Source: an uncultured Bacteroides sp. (GTDB lineage: Bacteria; Bacteroidota; Bacteroidia; Bacteroidales; Bacteroidaceae). Taken from it: a stretch of 64,000 bases of DNA. The first letter of the stretch is position 1. Each line of letters starts with the position of its first letter. Under the pieces are notes generated by a model, which worked only from the letters and a program-made list of their open reading frames with translations, had not been told where the DNA came from and did not search any database. Of this stretch, positions 51,603 through 61,492 are shown piece by piece. A program made the translations under genes and the position numbers. The stretch covers positions 1-64,000 of the forward strand of contig CASENM010000027.1 in the NCBI GenBank assembly GCA_949289295.1. The letters are read 5' to 3'.

Positions 51603-54600
51603 TGAAGATAACGGAGTTTTTCATGAGACGGCCGACACTGTTCTGGTCGTTGGCGGTGTTCGTCATTCTGGCGGGAGTCCTGTCTTTCATCCAGATGCCT
51701 AAACTGGAAGACCCGGCCGTCGCGGTGAAGCAGGCAATGGTGGTCGTGCCTTATCCCGGAGCCGGGGCGCATCAGGTGGAGCTGGAAGTGGCCCAACTGA
51801 TGGAGGACGAGTTGCGGAATCTTCCGGACGTGAAGAAAATAAAGAGTGAATGCAAGAATGGGATGGCCATGCTGACGGTCGAGTTCCAGATGACAGTGCT
51901 GCTTGAGGATCTGGAACAGCATTTCGACTTGCTGAGACGTAAGGTGGACGACCTGAAGCCGCGTCTTCCCCAAGGATGCTATGACCCGGTGGTGGTGGAC
52001 GACATGATGGACGTGTACGGCATCTTCTACGCTTTCACGGGCGACGGGTATTCGTATCCCGAGCTCTACCAGTATGCCCGGATGTTGCGGCGTGAACTGA
52101 TGAATGTAAAGGGGGTGAAGCGCGTCAACATTGTGGGCAACAGGGATGAGGTCATCAACATTGTGCTCTCAAAGGACAAAATAGCCCGTAACGGTGTGCT
52201 CCCGACTCAGATCATGATGGCATTGCAGAATGCGGGGAAAACAGTTAATTCCGGTGACTATCAGACAGGGGGCGACCGCCTGCATATACGTGTGGGAGAA
52301 GCCGTAAAGGATGAAGAGGATATCCGCCGGTTGCTGATAGGTACGTTCGACGGGAAGCAGGTGCGTCTGGGCGATGTGGCACAGGTGGAGCGTGCCTTCT
52401 CGGAACCGCAGCGCAACGGATTCTTCATCAACGGGAAACCTGCCCTTGCCGTTTGCATCGCGATGGAAGCGGATGCCATCGTGCCCGATGTGGGTAAGGC
52501 GGTGGACGCGAAGCTGGACGAGGTGATGAGGTCGATGCCGGCAGGAATGGCGACGGAAAAGATTTTCTTCCAGCCCGACAAGGTGGATGAAGCTATCAGC
52601 TCGTTCATGGTCAATCTGGTGGAGTCTGTGGCGATTGTGATTCTTGTGCTGGTCTTCACGATGGGAATCCGGAGCGGTGTCATCATCGGGTTCGGACTGA
52701 TCCTGACCATTGCCGTATCCTTCCCTATCCTGTTGGTCTGCGGAACGACCTTGCAGCGCATCTCCTTGGGGGCGTTCATTGTGGCGATGGGTATGCTGGT
52801 GGACAATGCGATTGTCATCATGGACGGCATTCTGATAGACAAGCAGAGGGGGTATGGACCGAAGACGTATCTTTACCGTATCGGACGGAATACGGCCTTG
52901 CCTCTGTTGGGGGCGACCATCATTGCGGCGTCAACTTTCATATCGGTTTATCTGTCTCCGGACTCTGCCGGAGAATATGCCCGCGATCTTTTCCTTGTGC
53001 TTTGTGTCAGCCTGCTGGCGAGTTGGGTATTGGCGTTGATACAGGTTCCGGTCTGTGCCAAGTCGTGGCTTCCCTTGCGCGACAGGAAGCAGGCGGGCAA
53101 GAAGGAAGAAGTGCTGAATTCGCCCGTGCATCGTTTTGTCCGCCGCACGATTGACATACTGGTCGGGCACCGGAAACTTACCCTGGGAATTGCCGGGATT
53201 GTACTGCTTGTATGTATTTGGGGCATGACGAAAGTCAAGAACCTGTTCTTTCCGGACTTTGACTACCGTCAGCTGGTGGTGGAATATTATCTGCCGTCCC
53301 AGTCCAGCCCCGACCGTGTGCGCCATGACTTGCTTGAAATCAGCGCCTGGCTTCAGGAGAAACCGGAAGTGGAACGCGTGGCAGCCAGTATGGGAAGCGC
53401 GCCGGCATACTATTGCCTGGCACGTCCGATGACTTCGGGAGGCGACTGTTATGGCGAGCTGATGATAGACTGCAAGGATTACGCCACGGTGATGAAGATA
53501 CTTCCCGGACTTCGTGACGAGTTGCGGCAACGCTATCCCGACGCATATATCCGTATGCGTAAATACAATTTCTCCATCGCCACATCACATACGGTGGAAG
53601 TGGAATTCTCGGGTCCCGACCCTGCCGTGCTCAGGGACTTGAGCCGTCAGGCGGAAGACATCATGCGCCGGTGTCCGTATGTCGACCCTTATTCGGTGCA
53701 GAACAACTGGAAGCCTTCCGCGAAGTCGCTGGCGGTGGATTATGTGCGTGCCGACGCGCTCCGGTCGGGAATTGAGCGGGGAGATGTGGCCAATGCCCTT
53801 CTGGCCGCAACAGACGGAATGCCGGTTGGTGTGCTTGCCGACCGGGAGCGGATGGTGACCGTCAATCTGATGGTGCGCAATGCGGACGGAAGCCGGATTA
53901 TGGACTTGAATGACATTCCCGTGTGGAGCATGATGAACATGCGGTTTACGGACAAGGATATGGAAGGGATCCTGACGGGAAGCAAGAATGCCGCCGACAT
54001 CCAGGACGGACTCTTCCGGAGTGTGCCTTTGAGCAGTGTGTCGGAACCGGTCCGGATGGACTGGGAGGAAGATGTGGTGTACAGGGTGAACGGACGGCGT
54101 GCCATCGAAGCCGAATGTGACCCTAACACGGACTTGTATGCCGGAACCCCCGCGAAGGTCAGGGCATCCATAGAGAAGGAAATCAATGCGATCCAGCTTC
54201 CCGAAGGTTATCAGATGAGATGGGTGGGAGAAGACGAGCTTCGTGACGATGCCATCTCCAACCTTCTGAAGTTTGTGCCGCTCACCATTTTCCTGATTTT
54301 GGGTATCCTGCTTCTGTTGTTCAACAACTGGAAGAAAGTGATCCTGATACTGATCTGCTTTCCTTTCGTGTTCTGCGGAATCACACCGTCCCTGCTTCTG
54401 TTCCGCCAGCCGTTCACGTTCATGGCTATTATCGGTATGATGGGACTGATCGGCATGATGGTGAAAAACGCGATTGTACTGGTCGATGAGATCAACCGTC
54501 TGCAGATTGAGGAACACCGCGACCCGTATGATTCGGTGATCGAGGCTACGGTCTCGCGTGTGCGTCCGGTGCTGATGGCCTCGCTGACCACCATTGTCGG

Positions 54601-54739
54601 CATGATCCCGCTTGTGTCCGACCCGATGTATGGCTCCATGGCCGTCACCATCATGGGCGGACTTACCATAGGTACGATCATCACGCTGATATTGTTGCCG
54701 CTGTTCTATACGGCTTTGTTCCGTATCAGGAAAAAATAG
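51602..54739 (+). CDS. RND multidrug efflux permease (AcrB-like)
   Basis: A proton-driven inner-membrane exporter of 1045 aa, the usual length. There are about twelve helices: one at the N-terminus (FWSLAVFVILAGVLSFI), a group near 335-480 with GMLVDNAIVIMDGIL, and a C-terminal group near 870-1040 with GMMGLIGMMVKNAIVLVDEI. Two large periplasmic loops lie between. Lack of the usual NFA..VGLLLTL-type drug-pump signatures does not allow substrate calling. It is the middle gene of the adaptor-pump-channel operon. Confidence 0.95.
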   Translation: MKITEFFMRRPTLFWSLAVFVILAGVLSFIQMPKLEDPAVAVKQAMVVVPYPGAGAHQVELEVAQLMEDELRNLPDVKKIKSECKNGMAMLTVEFQMTVLLEDLEQHFDLLRRKVDDLKPRLPQGCYDPVVVDDMMDVYGIFYAFTGDGYSYPELYQYARMLRRELMNVKGVKRVNIVGNRDEVINIVLSKDKIARNGVLPTQIMMALQNAGKTVNSGDYQTGGDRLHIRVGEAVKDEEDIRRLLIGTFDGKQVRLGDVAQVERAFSEPQRNGFFINGKPALAVCIAMEADAIVPDVGKAVDAKLDEVMRSMPAGMATEKIFFQPDKVDEAISSFMVNLVESVAIVILVLVFTMGIRSGVIIGFGLILTIAVSFPILLVCGTTLQRISLGAFIVAMGMLVDNAIVIMDGILIDKQRGYGPKTYLYRIGRNTALPLLGATIIAASTFISVYLSPDSAGEYARDLFLVLCVSLLASWVLALIQVPVCAKSWLPLRDRKQAGKKEEVLNSPVHRFVRRTIDILVGHRKLTLGIAGIVLLVCIWGMTKVKNLFFPDFDYRQLVVEYYLPSQSSPDRVRHDLLEISAWLQEKPEVERVAASMGSAPAYYCLARPMTSGGDCYGELMIDCKDYATVMKILPGLRDELRQRYPDAYIRMRKYNFSIATSHTVEVEFSGPDPAVLRDLSRQAEDIMRRCPYVDPYSVQNNWKPSAKSLAVDYVRADALRSGIERGDVANALLAATDGMPVGVLADRERMVTVNLMVRNADGSRIMDLNDIPVWSMMNMRFTDKDMEGILTGSKNAADIQDGLFRSVPLSSVSEPVRMDWEEDVVYRVNGRRAIEAECDPNTDLYAGTPAKVRASIEKEINAIQLPEGYQMRWVGEDELRDDAISNLLKFVPLTIFLILGILLLLFNNWKKVILILICFPFVFCGITPSLLLFRQPFTFMAIIGMMGLIGMMVKNAIVLVDEINRLQIEEHRDPYDSVIEATVSRVRPVLMASLTTIVGMIPLVSDPMYGSMAVTIMGGLTIGTIITLILLPLFYTALFRIRKK

Positions 54740-54757
54740 TTGGACATTAAATCTTAG

Positions 54758-56083
54758 ATGGATATGAAGAAACTGATGATATTGTTTGCCGCCGCTTTCT
54801 GTGTGGCGGCAAAGGCCCAGGAGCCTCTTGAACTTTCTTTGCAGAAGTGCCGGGAAATGGCGCTGGCACATGACGAAGACCTGCAGCGCGCGGACAATGC
54901 GTCCATTCAGGCGAAACTGGACAAGGAAATCGCTTTCAGTGCCTATCTGCCCAAACTCGATGCGACGGCAACAGGCACCTATATGAGCAATCTGGACATG
55001 ATGGGCATGGAACTGCAGATGAGGGGCATGTATATGGCCGGAATCAGTCTGGTACAGCCTTTGTATGCCGGAGGGAAAATCATGGCGGGAAACAGACTGG
55101 CAAGGATCGGAAAGGAAGTCGCCGAAGAAAACCGCAGGAAAACCCGTATGCAGGTGATAGCGGATGCCGACAAGGCCTATTGGACGTATATTTCCGTGGG
55201 CAGGAAGGTGCGGATGCTCGACAGCTACAAGGCACAGATGGACACGGTGTTCCGGCAGGTGGAAGTGGCCCTTTCCGCCGGAATGGGAGTGGAGAACGAC
55301 CTGCTCCGCATCAAGACCAAGCGGAGCGAGATTCATTATCAGTACCAGAAGGCGAAGAACGGGCTGAACCTTTGCCGGCTTGCCTTGTGCAATGTGCTGG
55401 GACAGCCGCTCGATACGGAGTTTGTACCTCTTGATACGGCCATCGCAGTCTCAGCCCCGCGGAAAATGGACGAGAGCATCGCCGCGCGTCCCGAACTGGC
55501 TTTGCTGGAGAAACAGGTTGAGGCGGGCGAACAGCAGGTGAAAGTGACGCGTGGGGATATTCTTCCACAGATAGGTTTGTCGGCCGGGTATCTGTATTAT
55601 GGGAATATCAAGCTTAAGGGAATGAACTACGATGCAAACGGTACAGCGATTCCGTTCACACAGAAATTTGATGATGGATTGGGACTGGTGATGGCTTCCG
55701 TCAGCATTCCTTTGTTTCATTGGGGTGAAGGACTGAAGAAAGTCCGGAAGGCGAAGCTTGACCTTGAGAATGCCCGTCTGGACCTCCAGAAGAACCGCCG
55801 CCTGTTGAGTATCGAGGCGCGCCAGGCCGTACAGAATGTGACAGACGGATACCGCATGGTGGAAACCGCGGAGCTGGCTTCCCGTCAGGCGGACGAGAAC
55901 CTGCGCGTGATGCAGAACTGTTACAAGAACGCTATGTGTACGCTGACCGACCTGCTTGACGCACAGTCGCAATGGCAGCAGGCACAGAGCAATCTGATTG
56001 AGGCTCAGGCGCAGTATAAAATCTATGAAACAGAATATTTGAAAGCGACCGGAAGGCTGGATGCAAACGAACGGGGCCGGTAG
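54758..56083 (+). CDS. TolC-family outer-membrane efflux channel
   Basis: A 441 aa outer-membrane factor with signal peptide (about 1-20, AAFCVAAKA). Two related halves of long helices (about 25-210 and 240-435) carry LEKQVEAGEQQVKVTRGDIL and LPQIGLSAGYLYYG, and the terminal MCTLTDLLDAQSQWQQAQSN motif is typical. It is placed 18 bp after the pump gene and completes the tripartite efflux system. Confidence 0.94.
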   Translation: MDMKKLMILFAAAFCVAAKAQEPLELSLQKCREMALAHDEDLQRADNASIQAKLDKEIAFSAYLPKLDATATGTYMSNLDMMGMELQMRGMYMAGISLVQPLYAGGKIMAGNRLARIGKEVAEENRRKTRMQVIADADKAYWTYISVGRKVRMLDSYKAQMDTVFRQVEVALSAGMGVENDLLRIKTKRSEIHYQYQKAKNGLNLCRLALCNVLGQPLDTEFVPLDTAIAVSAPRKMDESIAARPELALLEKQVEAGEQQVKVTRGDILPQIGLSAGYLYYGNIKLKGMNYDANGTAIPFTQKFDDGLGLVMASVSIPLFHWGEGLKKVRKAKLDLENARLDLQKNRRLLSIEARQAVQNVTDGYRMVETAELASRQADENLRVMQNCYKNAMCTLTDLLDAQSQWQQAQSNLIEAQAQYKIYETEYLKATGRLDANERGR

Positions 56084-56092
56084 TCAGAAAAA

Positions 56093-56158
56093 GCCGGAAA
56101 GACACTTCTCGGGTGAGTGACAATTGTCCCTCGCATTCCCGACAGATGCCTTTCCGGC
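56093..56158. terminator. Bidirectional terminator, efflux operon and GH20 gene
   Basis: GCCGGAAAG (56093-56101) pairs with CTTTCCGGC (56150-56158), with an inner TCGGG/CCCGA stem and A/T tracts on both sides. Confidence 0.7.
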
Positions 56159-56164
56159 GAAAAA

Positions 56165-58117
56165 TTATTTGAACAAAGTGTTGTAAACTTTCAGATTTGT
56201 GACTTTACTCTTGAAGCGGCCTACTTTTTCAAGTGGGAACACCAATGTGCGCACATAAAACATGGAATCTTTTCCTCCGTTGAAGAAACGTTTCTGCACA
56301 TCCAGCTTTTCTTTCAGTTTTCCGTTCACATATAATGAAGTGGAGAAATTGTCTCCCGTAATCTTTACGTTTAACTTTTCTCCCGGGTAAGGACGGAAGT
56401 TGAAGGTGTTCAGATAGCCGTCGCGTGCAAATCCCAGCAGTCCGCTGACCGGATCGGACAGATAGAATACCGCGTCGCGCGAACGGAAAAGTTCGGTTCC
56501 CGGATTCTCCGGCTGTGCCTGGATGTCGAACGATACCGTATAGTTGTATCCTATTTCCGGATATTCCAATGTCATGCCCGGGCGAACTTCTGCAACTTCA
56601 TAAACCATACCCGGTTTCTTTCCGATACGTGCCAGCTGGTTCACGCCGGGAGCTTCGCTCAACTGTTCGCGGGCTGAGTCGAAAGCGTCAAAGTTCAGCG
56701 ACGGAGCGACATTCCATGTCTTTGTAGCTATTGTCTGCAAAGCCGGGAATGTGCGGTGATGGATGTCTTTTACAGATATTCCATTTCCCACATGGTCATT
56801 CCATACGGCAAACATACCGCCGAGAAGTGTCGGGTCATATTCTTCAAAAACCACATTGCCGATATGCGCGGGTGTCCATGAGTCGTAAAGATATTTGATG
56901 TTAAGGTAGTCCTGATAGTATCCGGCCATCGGTACGATATAGACCATCCCGTCTGGAATACATACCTGCTTATAGCCCAGTCTGGCCATCTCTTTCGGGT
57001 CTGCAAATCCGTTATACCATGTATACATGTCTACGTTTTCCACCTTTACGGGAGTTTCTCCGTCAGCATGGGTCAGCGCACCCCATACGCAGGCCTTCTT
57101 TCCGTAGCTTTCCACCAGTCTTATATAATGGTCGGTAAAGGCGCGGAACTGCTCCACCACGGTCTTGTCCTTGTTTGAGTATTCATCAGTACCGATGTGT
57201 ACACGCGGTCCGACAAATACCGGATTTTCTCCTTCCAGATATTCTTTGAACAGCGCATCCATAAACTTGTAAGTTTCCGGATTTGACAGGTTGAGATGGT
57301 CCATGCCATACTCCTTGCTTCCCAGAGCCGGGTTATAATGGCTGAATGCCAAAGTATGTGCCGGCGCGTCAATTTCGGGGATTACTTCTACAAATTCTTC
57401 GGCGGCTTCATTCTGGAAATCGATGAATTCTTCCTTTGTATAGTATCCGTCGCGGGCAGTCAGTCCGGGGAAAGTTTCACACTCCAGACGGAAAGCGGCA
57501 TACGTCTTGTTCCAGTCATGATTGAAGTATTGCTTGAAACCGTTGTCGTTCAAATGTATATGGAAAACGTTCATTTTATAGTAGGCCAGCATCTTTGACA
57601 GGTCACGCAGATAGTCCATCGGAATGAACTTGCGTCCGCAATCTATCATGAAGCCTCTCATCCCATAATCCGGGCAGTCGCGTATGAATCCTTTCGGAAG
57701 TTCACGGCTTTCCGTCTGTTCGCTGATTTGCAGCAGTGTACGTGTAGCCCAGAATGCTCCTACGGGTTCCGTGGCGGTTACCTTGACATATTTGTCTACA
57801 TCAATCGTATAACCCTCTTTGCCCAATTTCTTGTCTTTCTTGAGCGTAAGATACATATCTCCTTTCTGAGGTTTTCCTGGTACGACTTCCGGACGGATTC
57901 CGAACATTTCCTGGTAGTCGTCCGCAAATTGTGAGGCCACCTGCTTCAGGTCAGCGCTTCCATACACGATTCGCATCTGTCCGTCGGGCAAGAACACGCC
58001 TTCGCCACCTTTCCATTCTTTCAGCTCAGGTATGACAAACGGTTTTTCGTTTTCAGCCTGCACTTCCATGTAGCTGCACAAGCACAGCAAACATAAGATA
58101 CTCCAAAATTTTTTCAT
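56165..58117 (-). CDS. Beta-N-acetylhexosaminidase (glycoside hydrolase family 20)
   Basis: Removes terminal GlcNAc or GalNAc from glycans such as mucin or N-glycans. From ATG 58117 (MKKFWSILCLLCLCSYMEVQA) the 650 aa chain has a signal peptide, a GH20b-like N-terminal domain (about 25-145), and the GH20 barrel starting at RGFMIDCGRKFIPMDYLRD. The catalytic Asp-Glu pair is in RVHIGTDEYSN (GGDE in most members; here GTDE). A C-terminal region (about 510-650) looks like a beta-sandwich of the concanavalin type. Single gene; minus-strand -7 element TATCTTTG at 58166-58173. Confidence 0.93.
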   Translation of the reverse strand: MKKFWSILCLLCLCSYMEVQAENEKPFVIPELKEWKGGEGVFLPDGQMRIVYGSADLKQVASQFADDYQEMFGIRPEVVPGKPQKGDMYLTLKKDKKLGKEGYTIDVDKYVKVTATEPVGAFWATRTLLQISEQTESRELPKGFIRDCPDYGMRGFMIDCGRKFIPMDYLRDLSKMLAYYKMNVFHIHLNDNGFKQYFNHDWNKTYAAFRLECETFPGLTARDGYYTKEEFIDFQNEAAEEFVEVIPEIDAPAHTLAFSHYNPALGSKEYGMDHLNLSNPETYKFMDALFKEYLEGENPVFVGPRVHIGTDEYSNKDKTVVEQFRAFTDHYIRLVESYGKKACVWGALTHADGETPVKVENVDMYTWYNGFADPKEMARLGYKQVCIPDGMVYIVPMAGYYQDYLNIKYLYDSWTPAHIGNVVFEEYDPTLLGGMFAVWNDHVGNGISVKDIHHRTFPALQTIATKTWNVAPSLNFDAFDSAREQLSEAPGVNQLARIGKKPGMVYEVAEVRPGMTLEYPEIGYNYTVSFDIQAQPENPGTELFRSRDAVFYLSDPVSGLLGFARDGYLNTFNFRPYPGEKLNVKITGDNFSTSLYVNGKLKEKLDVQKRFFNGGKDSMFYVRTLVFPLEKVGRFKSKVTNLKVYNTLFK

Positions 58118-58165
58118 GGATATTAGTCTCATTGTGTAAATAAATTAAGAGGTTTTACTTAGAGA

Positions 58166-58173
58166 CAAAGATA
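58166..58173 (-). promoter_or_regulatory. -7 element of the GH20 gene
   Basis: TATCTTTG on the minus strand, 49 nt before the ATG at 58117. Confidence 0.5.
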
Positions 58174-58339
58174 TAAAAATAAGTTAGAATAGAGTGAAAT
58201 GTTTAAATAATTATCAAATAATCTGGTGGCGTTTATGGCTTTTTTTATTTAAAGGGGTAAAAAGAGTCTTGTTTTTGCTGTATGGTTCATTGTTTTGCGT
58301 ACAGAGGTGTAGGAAGTGCCGCTTCTGGAGTATGTTCCG

Positions 58340-58396
58340 GAAAACAAAAACAACCGTCCCCTTGCACAATCATGTAGATTTTGCAAGGGGACGGTT
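58340..58396 (-). terminator. Terminator of the tRNA cluster
   Basis: AACCGTCCCCTTGCA (58352-58366) and TGCAAGGGGACGGTT (58382-58396) form a perfect 15-bp stem with a 15-nt loop. On the minus strand it is followed by GTTTTTGTTTT (58341-58351). It begins 2 nt after the last tRNA. Confidence 0.9.
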
Positions 58397-58397
58397 G

Positions 58398-58484
58398 CGG
58401 AAGCTGGGGGATTCGAACCCCCGGTACGGTAACCCGTACGGCAGTTTAGCAAACTGCTGGTTTCAGCCACTCACCCAAACTTCC
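58398..58484 (-). tRNA. tRNA-Ser (GCT anticodon), copy 1
   Basis: An 87-nt class II tRNA: acceptor GGAAGTT/AGCTTCC, anticodon arm GCAGT-TTGCTAA-ACTGC (anticodon GCT), long variable arm TACGG-GTTA-CCGTA, T loop TTCGAAT, discriminator G, CCA not encoded. Identical to the copy at 58589-58675. Confidence 0.97.
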
Positions 58485-58489
58485 GGGCG

Positions 58490-58562
58490 TAGCGCATACG
58501 GGAATCGAACCCGTGTTTCAGCCGTGAGAGGGCCGCGTCCTAGGCCACTAGACGAAAGCGCC
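58490..58562 (-). tRNA. tRNA-Glu (CTC anticodon)
   Basis: A 73-nt tRNA with D arm GTC/GAC, anticodon loop CTCTCAC (anticodon CTC) on stem CGGCC/GGCTG, and T arm ACGGG-TTCGATT-CCCGT. The acceptor GGCGCTT/ATGCGCT has a G-T pair at 1-72 and a T-T mismatch at 6-67. CCA not encoded. It lies between two identical tRNA-Ser genes. Confidence 0.93.
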
Positions 58563-58588
58563 GTGGTGCTGCTTCATTTAAATCTCCG

Positions 58589-58675
58589 CGGAAGCTGGGG
58601 GATTCGAACCCCCGGTACGGTAACCCGTACGGCAGTTTAGCAAACTGCTGGTTTCAGCCACTCACCCAAACTTCC
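58589..58675 (-). tRNA. tRNA-Ser (GCT anticodon), copy 2
   Basis: Identical over all 87 nt to the copy at 58398-58484, same strand, first of the Ser-Glu-Ser cluster. Confidence 0.97.
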
Positions 58676-59097
58676 TTCCGGTTATAGGCGATAAATGAAG
58701 CATTTCTCTTAATGCGGTGCAAATATAGAGCGAGTTTTTCATTTAACCAAATTTTTTCTCCATTTTTTTTGCACAAAGATTTTTTTGCATGAAAATATTC
58801 TCATTTGGACGGTTTTCCGGTTGTTTGGAAAGGGGAAATTATATGCCGGTCCTTACTCCTTGCCGTATGCTTTCTGTGGCCGGTGCTGTCAAAAACGCTT
58901 CGGCGTTTTACCTGAAACGTCCCGGCGTTTGACAGAAAACGCCGAAGCGTTTTGGTAAAGGGACGGAATTTTTAGGAATGCAGTGCTTCCCGGGCCATGG
59001 GAATTGCTGCAAATGTTTCAAAAGCGTTATAAATTGTAATTATTCCAAATTAATAAACTGATTAAATTCCGGAGTTGCGCAATTGGCCGAAAAACTG
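58676..59097. other. Long gap before pflB
   Basis: About 420 bp without a gene. The left part (58690-58800) is AT-rich and must hold the leftward tRNA promoter; a triple-hairpin element lies at 58893-58952. I see no further structure. Confidence 0.5.
58893..58952 (+). repeat. Triple UUCG-hairpin element, copy 3 (third unit inverted)
   Basis: Units start at 58893, 58915 and 58937, exact 22-nt period: AAACGCTTCGGCGTTT, AAACGTCCCGGCGTTT and AAACGCCGAAGCGTTT. Unit 3 is the perfect reverse complement of unit 1, and the match extends to 18 bp (AAAACG to CGTTTT). It lies about 200 bp upstream of pflB, between the tRNA cluster and the pfl promoter. Confidence 0.85.
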
Positions 59098-59105
59098 TAC
59101 CTTTG
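59098..59105 (+). promoter_or_regulatory. -7 element of the pfl operon
   Basis: TACCTTTG, with GTTG at 59074-59077 exactly 20 nt upstream; 52 nt before the pflB ATG. Confidence 0.65.
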
Positions 59106-59157
59106 CACCGTTTTCGAGATAATAGCATAAAAACTACATTTTTAAACCATCTATCTT

Positions 59158-61380
59158 ATGGCAATGAATTTCAAAGCGGGTCGCTGGAACCATGAAATCA
59201 ACGTGACCGATTTCGTAAAGTTGAACATCACTCCCTACGAAGGAGACGCGTCGTTTCTGGCCGGACCTACCGAACGTACAAAAGCAGTGTGGAACAAATG
59301 TTTGGAGGCATTGGCTGAAGAACGTGCCAACAATGGAGTACGTTCACTCGACCCCTCGACCGTATCTACCATCACCTCTTTCGCTCCCGGGTATATTGAC
59401 AAGGACAATGAAGTCATTGTAGGCTTGCAGACCGACGAAGTGCTTCGCCGCGCCATCAAGCCTTTCGGAGGCATCAAAGTGGTGGAGAAGGCCTGCCGTG
59501 AAAACGGCATGGAGGTGGACCCGAAAGTGAAAGACATCTTCACGCATTACCGGAAAACTCACAATGACGGGGTGTTTGACGCATATACGGAGGAAATCCG
59601 TTCGTTCCGTTCCTTGGGATTCCTTACCGGCTTGCCCGACAATTATGCGCGCGGACGCATCATCGGCGACTACCGCCGTCTGGCTCTCTACGGACTCGAC
59701 CGTCTGATTGAAGCGAAGCAGGATGATTTGCGGCATCTGACCGGGCCGATGACTGATGCCCGTATCCGTCTGCGTGAGGAAGTGGCCGAGCAGATCAAGG
59801 CTTTGAAAGAAATGAAGATTATGGGCCAGCAGTACGGACTCGACCTGAGCCGTCCGGCTGAATGTGCGCAGGAGGCTGTACAGTGGGTTTATATGGCTTA
59901 TCTGGCTGCCGTAAAGGAACAGGACGGGGCGGCCATGTCGCTGGGAAATGTGTCGTCGTTCCTCGACATTTATATAGAATATGATCTGGCCCAAGGGAAA
60001 CTCGACGAGAGTCTTGCACAGGAGCTGATTGACCAGTTTGTCATCAAGCTCCGTATGGTTCGCCATCTGCGTATGCAGGCTTATACGGACATTTTTGCCG
60101 GCGACCCGACATGGGTGACCGAATCAATCGGCGGACGCTTCAATGACGGACGCACGAAAGTGACCAAGACTTCCTTCCGTTTCTTGCAGACATTGTACAA
60201 CCTGGGCCCGTCGCCTGAACCGAATCTGACCGTGCTGTGGAGTCCGCAGCTTCCCGAAGGTTTCAAGGAGTTCTGTGCGCAGGTGTCTATCGACACATCC
60301 TCTATCCAATATGAGAATGACGACCTGATGCGCGAGGTACGCGGCTCGGACGATTATGGTATCGCCTGCTGCGTGTCGTATCAGGATATCGGCCGCCATA
60401 TCCAGTTCTTCGGGGCGCGCTGCAATCTGGCCAAGGCCCTGCTGCTGGCTATCAACGGCGGACGTTGTGAGAATACCGGCACGCTGATGGTGAAGGATAT
60501 TCCGGTTTTGACCAGTGATGTGCTGAACTTTGAGGAGGTGCTGGCCAACTATAAGAAAGTGCTGAAGGAAATGGCACGTGTATATAACGACGCGATGAAC
60601 ATTATCCACTACATGCACGACAAATATTATTACGAGAAGGCGCAGATGGCATTTGTCGATACCGACCCGGCCATCAACTTGGCATACGGTGTGGCGGGAA
60701 TGTCCATCGCAATCGACTCGTTGTCGGCCATCAAATACGCGAAAGTGACCGCACGGCGCAACGACATCGGTCTGACTGAGGGCTTCGACATCGAAGGCGA
60801 GTTCCCGTGCTTCGGCAACGATGACGACCGCGTGGACCATCTGGCCGTCGACCTGATTTATTATTTCGATGAAGAGCTGAAGAAGCTTCCGGTGTACAAG
60901 AACGCCAAGCCGACGCTCTCCATCCTGACCATCACTTCGAACGTGATGTACGGAAAGAAGACAGGGGCCACTCCCGACGGACGTGCGAAAGGCGTAGCGT
61001 TCGCGCCGGGTGCCAATCCGATGCACGGACGAGACAAGAATGGTGCGATTGCTTCACTGAGCTCTGTGGCCAAACTGCGCTACCGCGACTCTCAAGACGG
61101 TATCAGCAACACGTTCTCCATCGTTCCGAAATCATTGGGAGTAGACAGAGAACATCGCATTGAGAATCTGGTGACCATGATGGACGGCTACTTCGTGAAG
61201 GGCGCGCATCATCTGAACGTGAATGTGCTGAACCGCGAGATGCTGGAAGATGCCATGGAGCATCCTGAGAAATATCCGCAGCTGACCATCCGCGTCTCCG
61301 GCTATGCGGTGAACTTCATCAAACTGAGCCGCGAGCATCAGTTGGAAGTGATTTCACGCAGTTTCCACGAGCGTATGTAG
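59158..61380 (+). CDS. pflB: Pyruvate formate-lyase (formate acetyltransferase)
   Basis: A glycyl-radical enzyme that splits pyruvate with CoA into acetyl-CoA and formate in anaerobic fermentation. The 740 aa chain carries the active-site pair C404-C405 in GIACCVSYQ and the radical glycine G715 in [10 protein letters not shown]. The N-terminal [21 protein letters not shown] is typical. The activating enzyme gene follows 112 bp downstream after a hairpin. MAMN at 59158 is taken as start; ATG 59164 is possible. Confidence 0.97.
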   Translation: MAMNFKAGRWNHEINVTDFVKLNITPYEGDASFLAGPTERTKAVWNKCLEALAEERANNGVRSLDPSTVSTITSFAPGYIDKDNEVIVGLQTDEVLRRAIKPFGGIKVVEKACRENGMEVDPKVKDIFTHYRKTHNDGVFDAYTEEIRSFRSLGFLTGLPDNYARGRIIGDYRRLALYGLDRLIEAKQDDLRHLTGPMTDARIRLREEVAEQIKALKEMKIMGQQYGLDLSRPAECAQEAVQWVYMAYLAAVKEQDGAAMSLGNVSSFLDIYIEYDLAQGKLDESLAQELIDQFVIKLRMVRHLRMQAYTDIFAGDPTWVTESIGGRFNDGRTKVTKTSFRFLQTLYNLGPSPEPNLTVLWSPQLPEGFKEFCAQVSIDTSSIQYENDDLMREVRGSDDYGIACCVSYQDIGRHIQFFGARCNLAKALLLAINGGRCENTGTLMVKDIPVLTSDVLNFEEVLANYKKVLKEMARVYNDAMNIIHYMHDKYYYEKAQMAFVDTDPAINLAYGVAGMSIAIDSLSAIKYAKVTARRNDIGLTEGFDIEGEFPCFGNDDDRVDHLAVDLIYYFDEELKKLPVYKNAKPTLSILTITSNVMYGKKTGATPDGRAKGVAFAPGANPMHGRDKNGAIASLSSVAKLRYRDSQDGISNTFSIVPKSLGVDREHRIENLVTMMDGYFVKGAHHLNVNVLNREMLEDAMEHPEKYPQLTIRVSGYAVNFIKLSREHQLEVISRSFHERM

Positions 61381-61416
61381 TCAGGTGATAAAATCGTCAT
61401 ACAGAATATGGAAGGT

Positions 61417-61462
61417 AAAGGCGCAAAGTATGGAGGTGGATGTCCGACGACTTTGTGCCTTT
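61417..61462 (+). promoter_or_regulatory. Hairpin between pflB and pflA
   Basis: AAAGGCGCAAAGT (61417-61429) pairs with ACTTTGTGCCTTT (61450-61462) with one wobble and a 20-nt loop; CCGTTTTGTG follows. It could be a partial terminator or 3'-end stabiliser that keeps pflA below pflB. Confidence 0.65.
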
Positions 61463-61492
61463 CCGTTTTGTGTCTCTTAATGTGATAGAATT

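Noticed and set aside
53585-55336. 583-codon open frame antisense to the RND pump and channel genes
   Set aside because: It spans two real genes on the other strand and is a His-rich low-complexity translation.
58194-58640. 148-codon frame over the tRNA cluster
   Set aside because: It runs through the terminator and two tRNA genes; its end repeats the tRNA sequence in translation.
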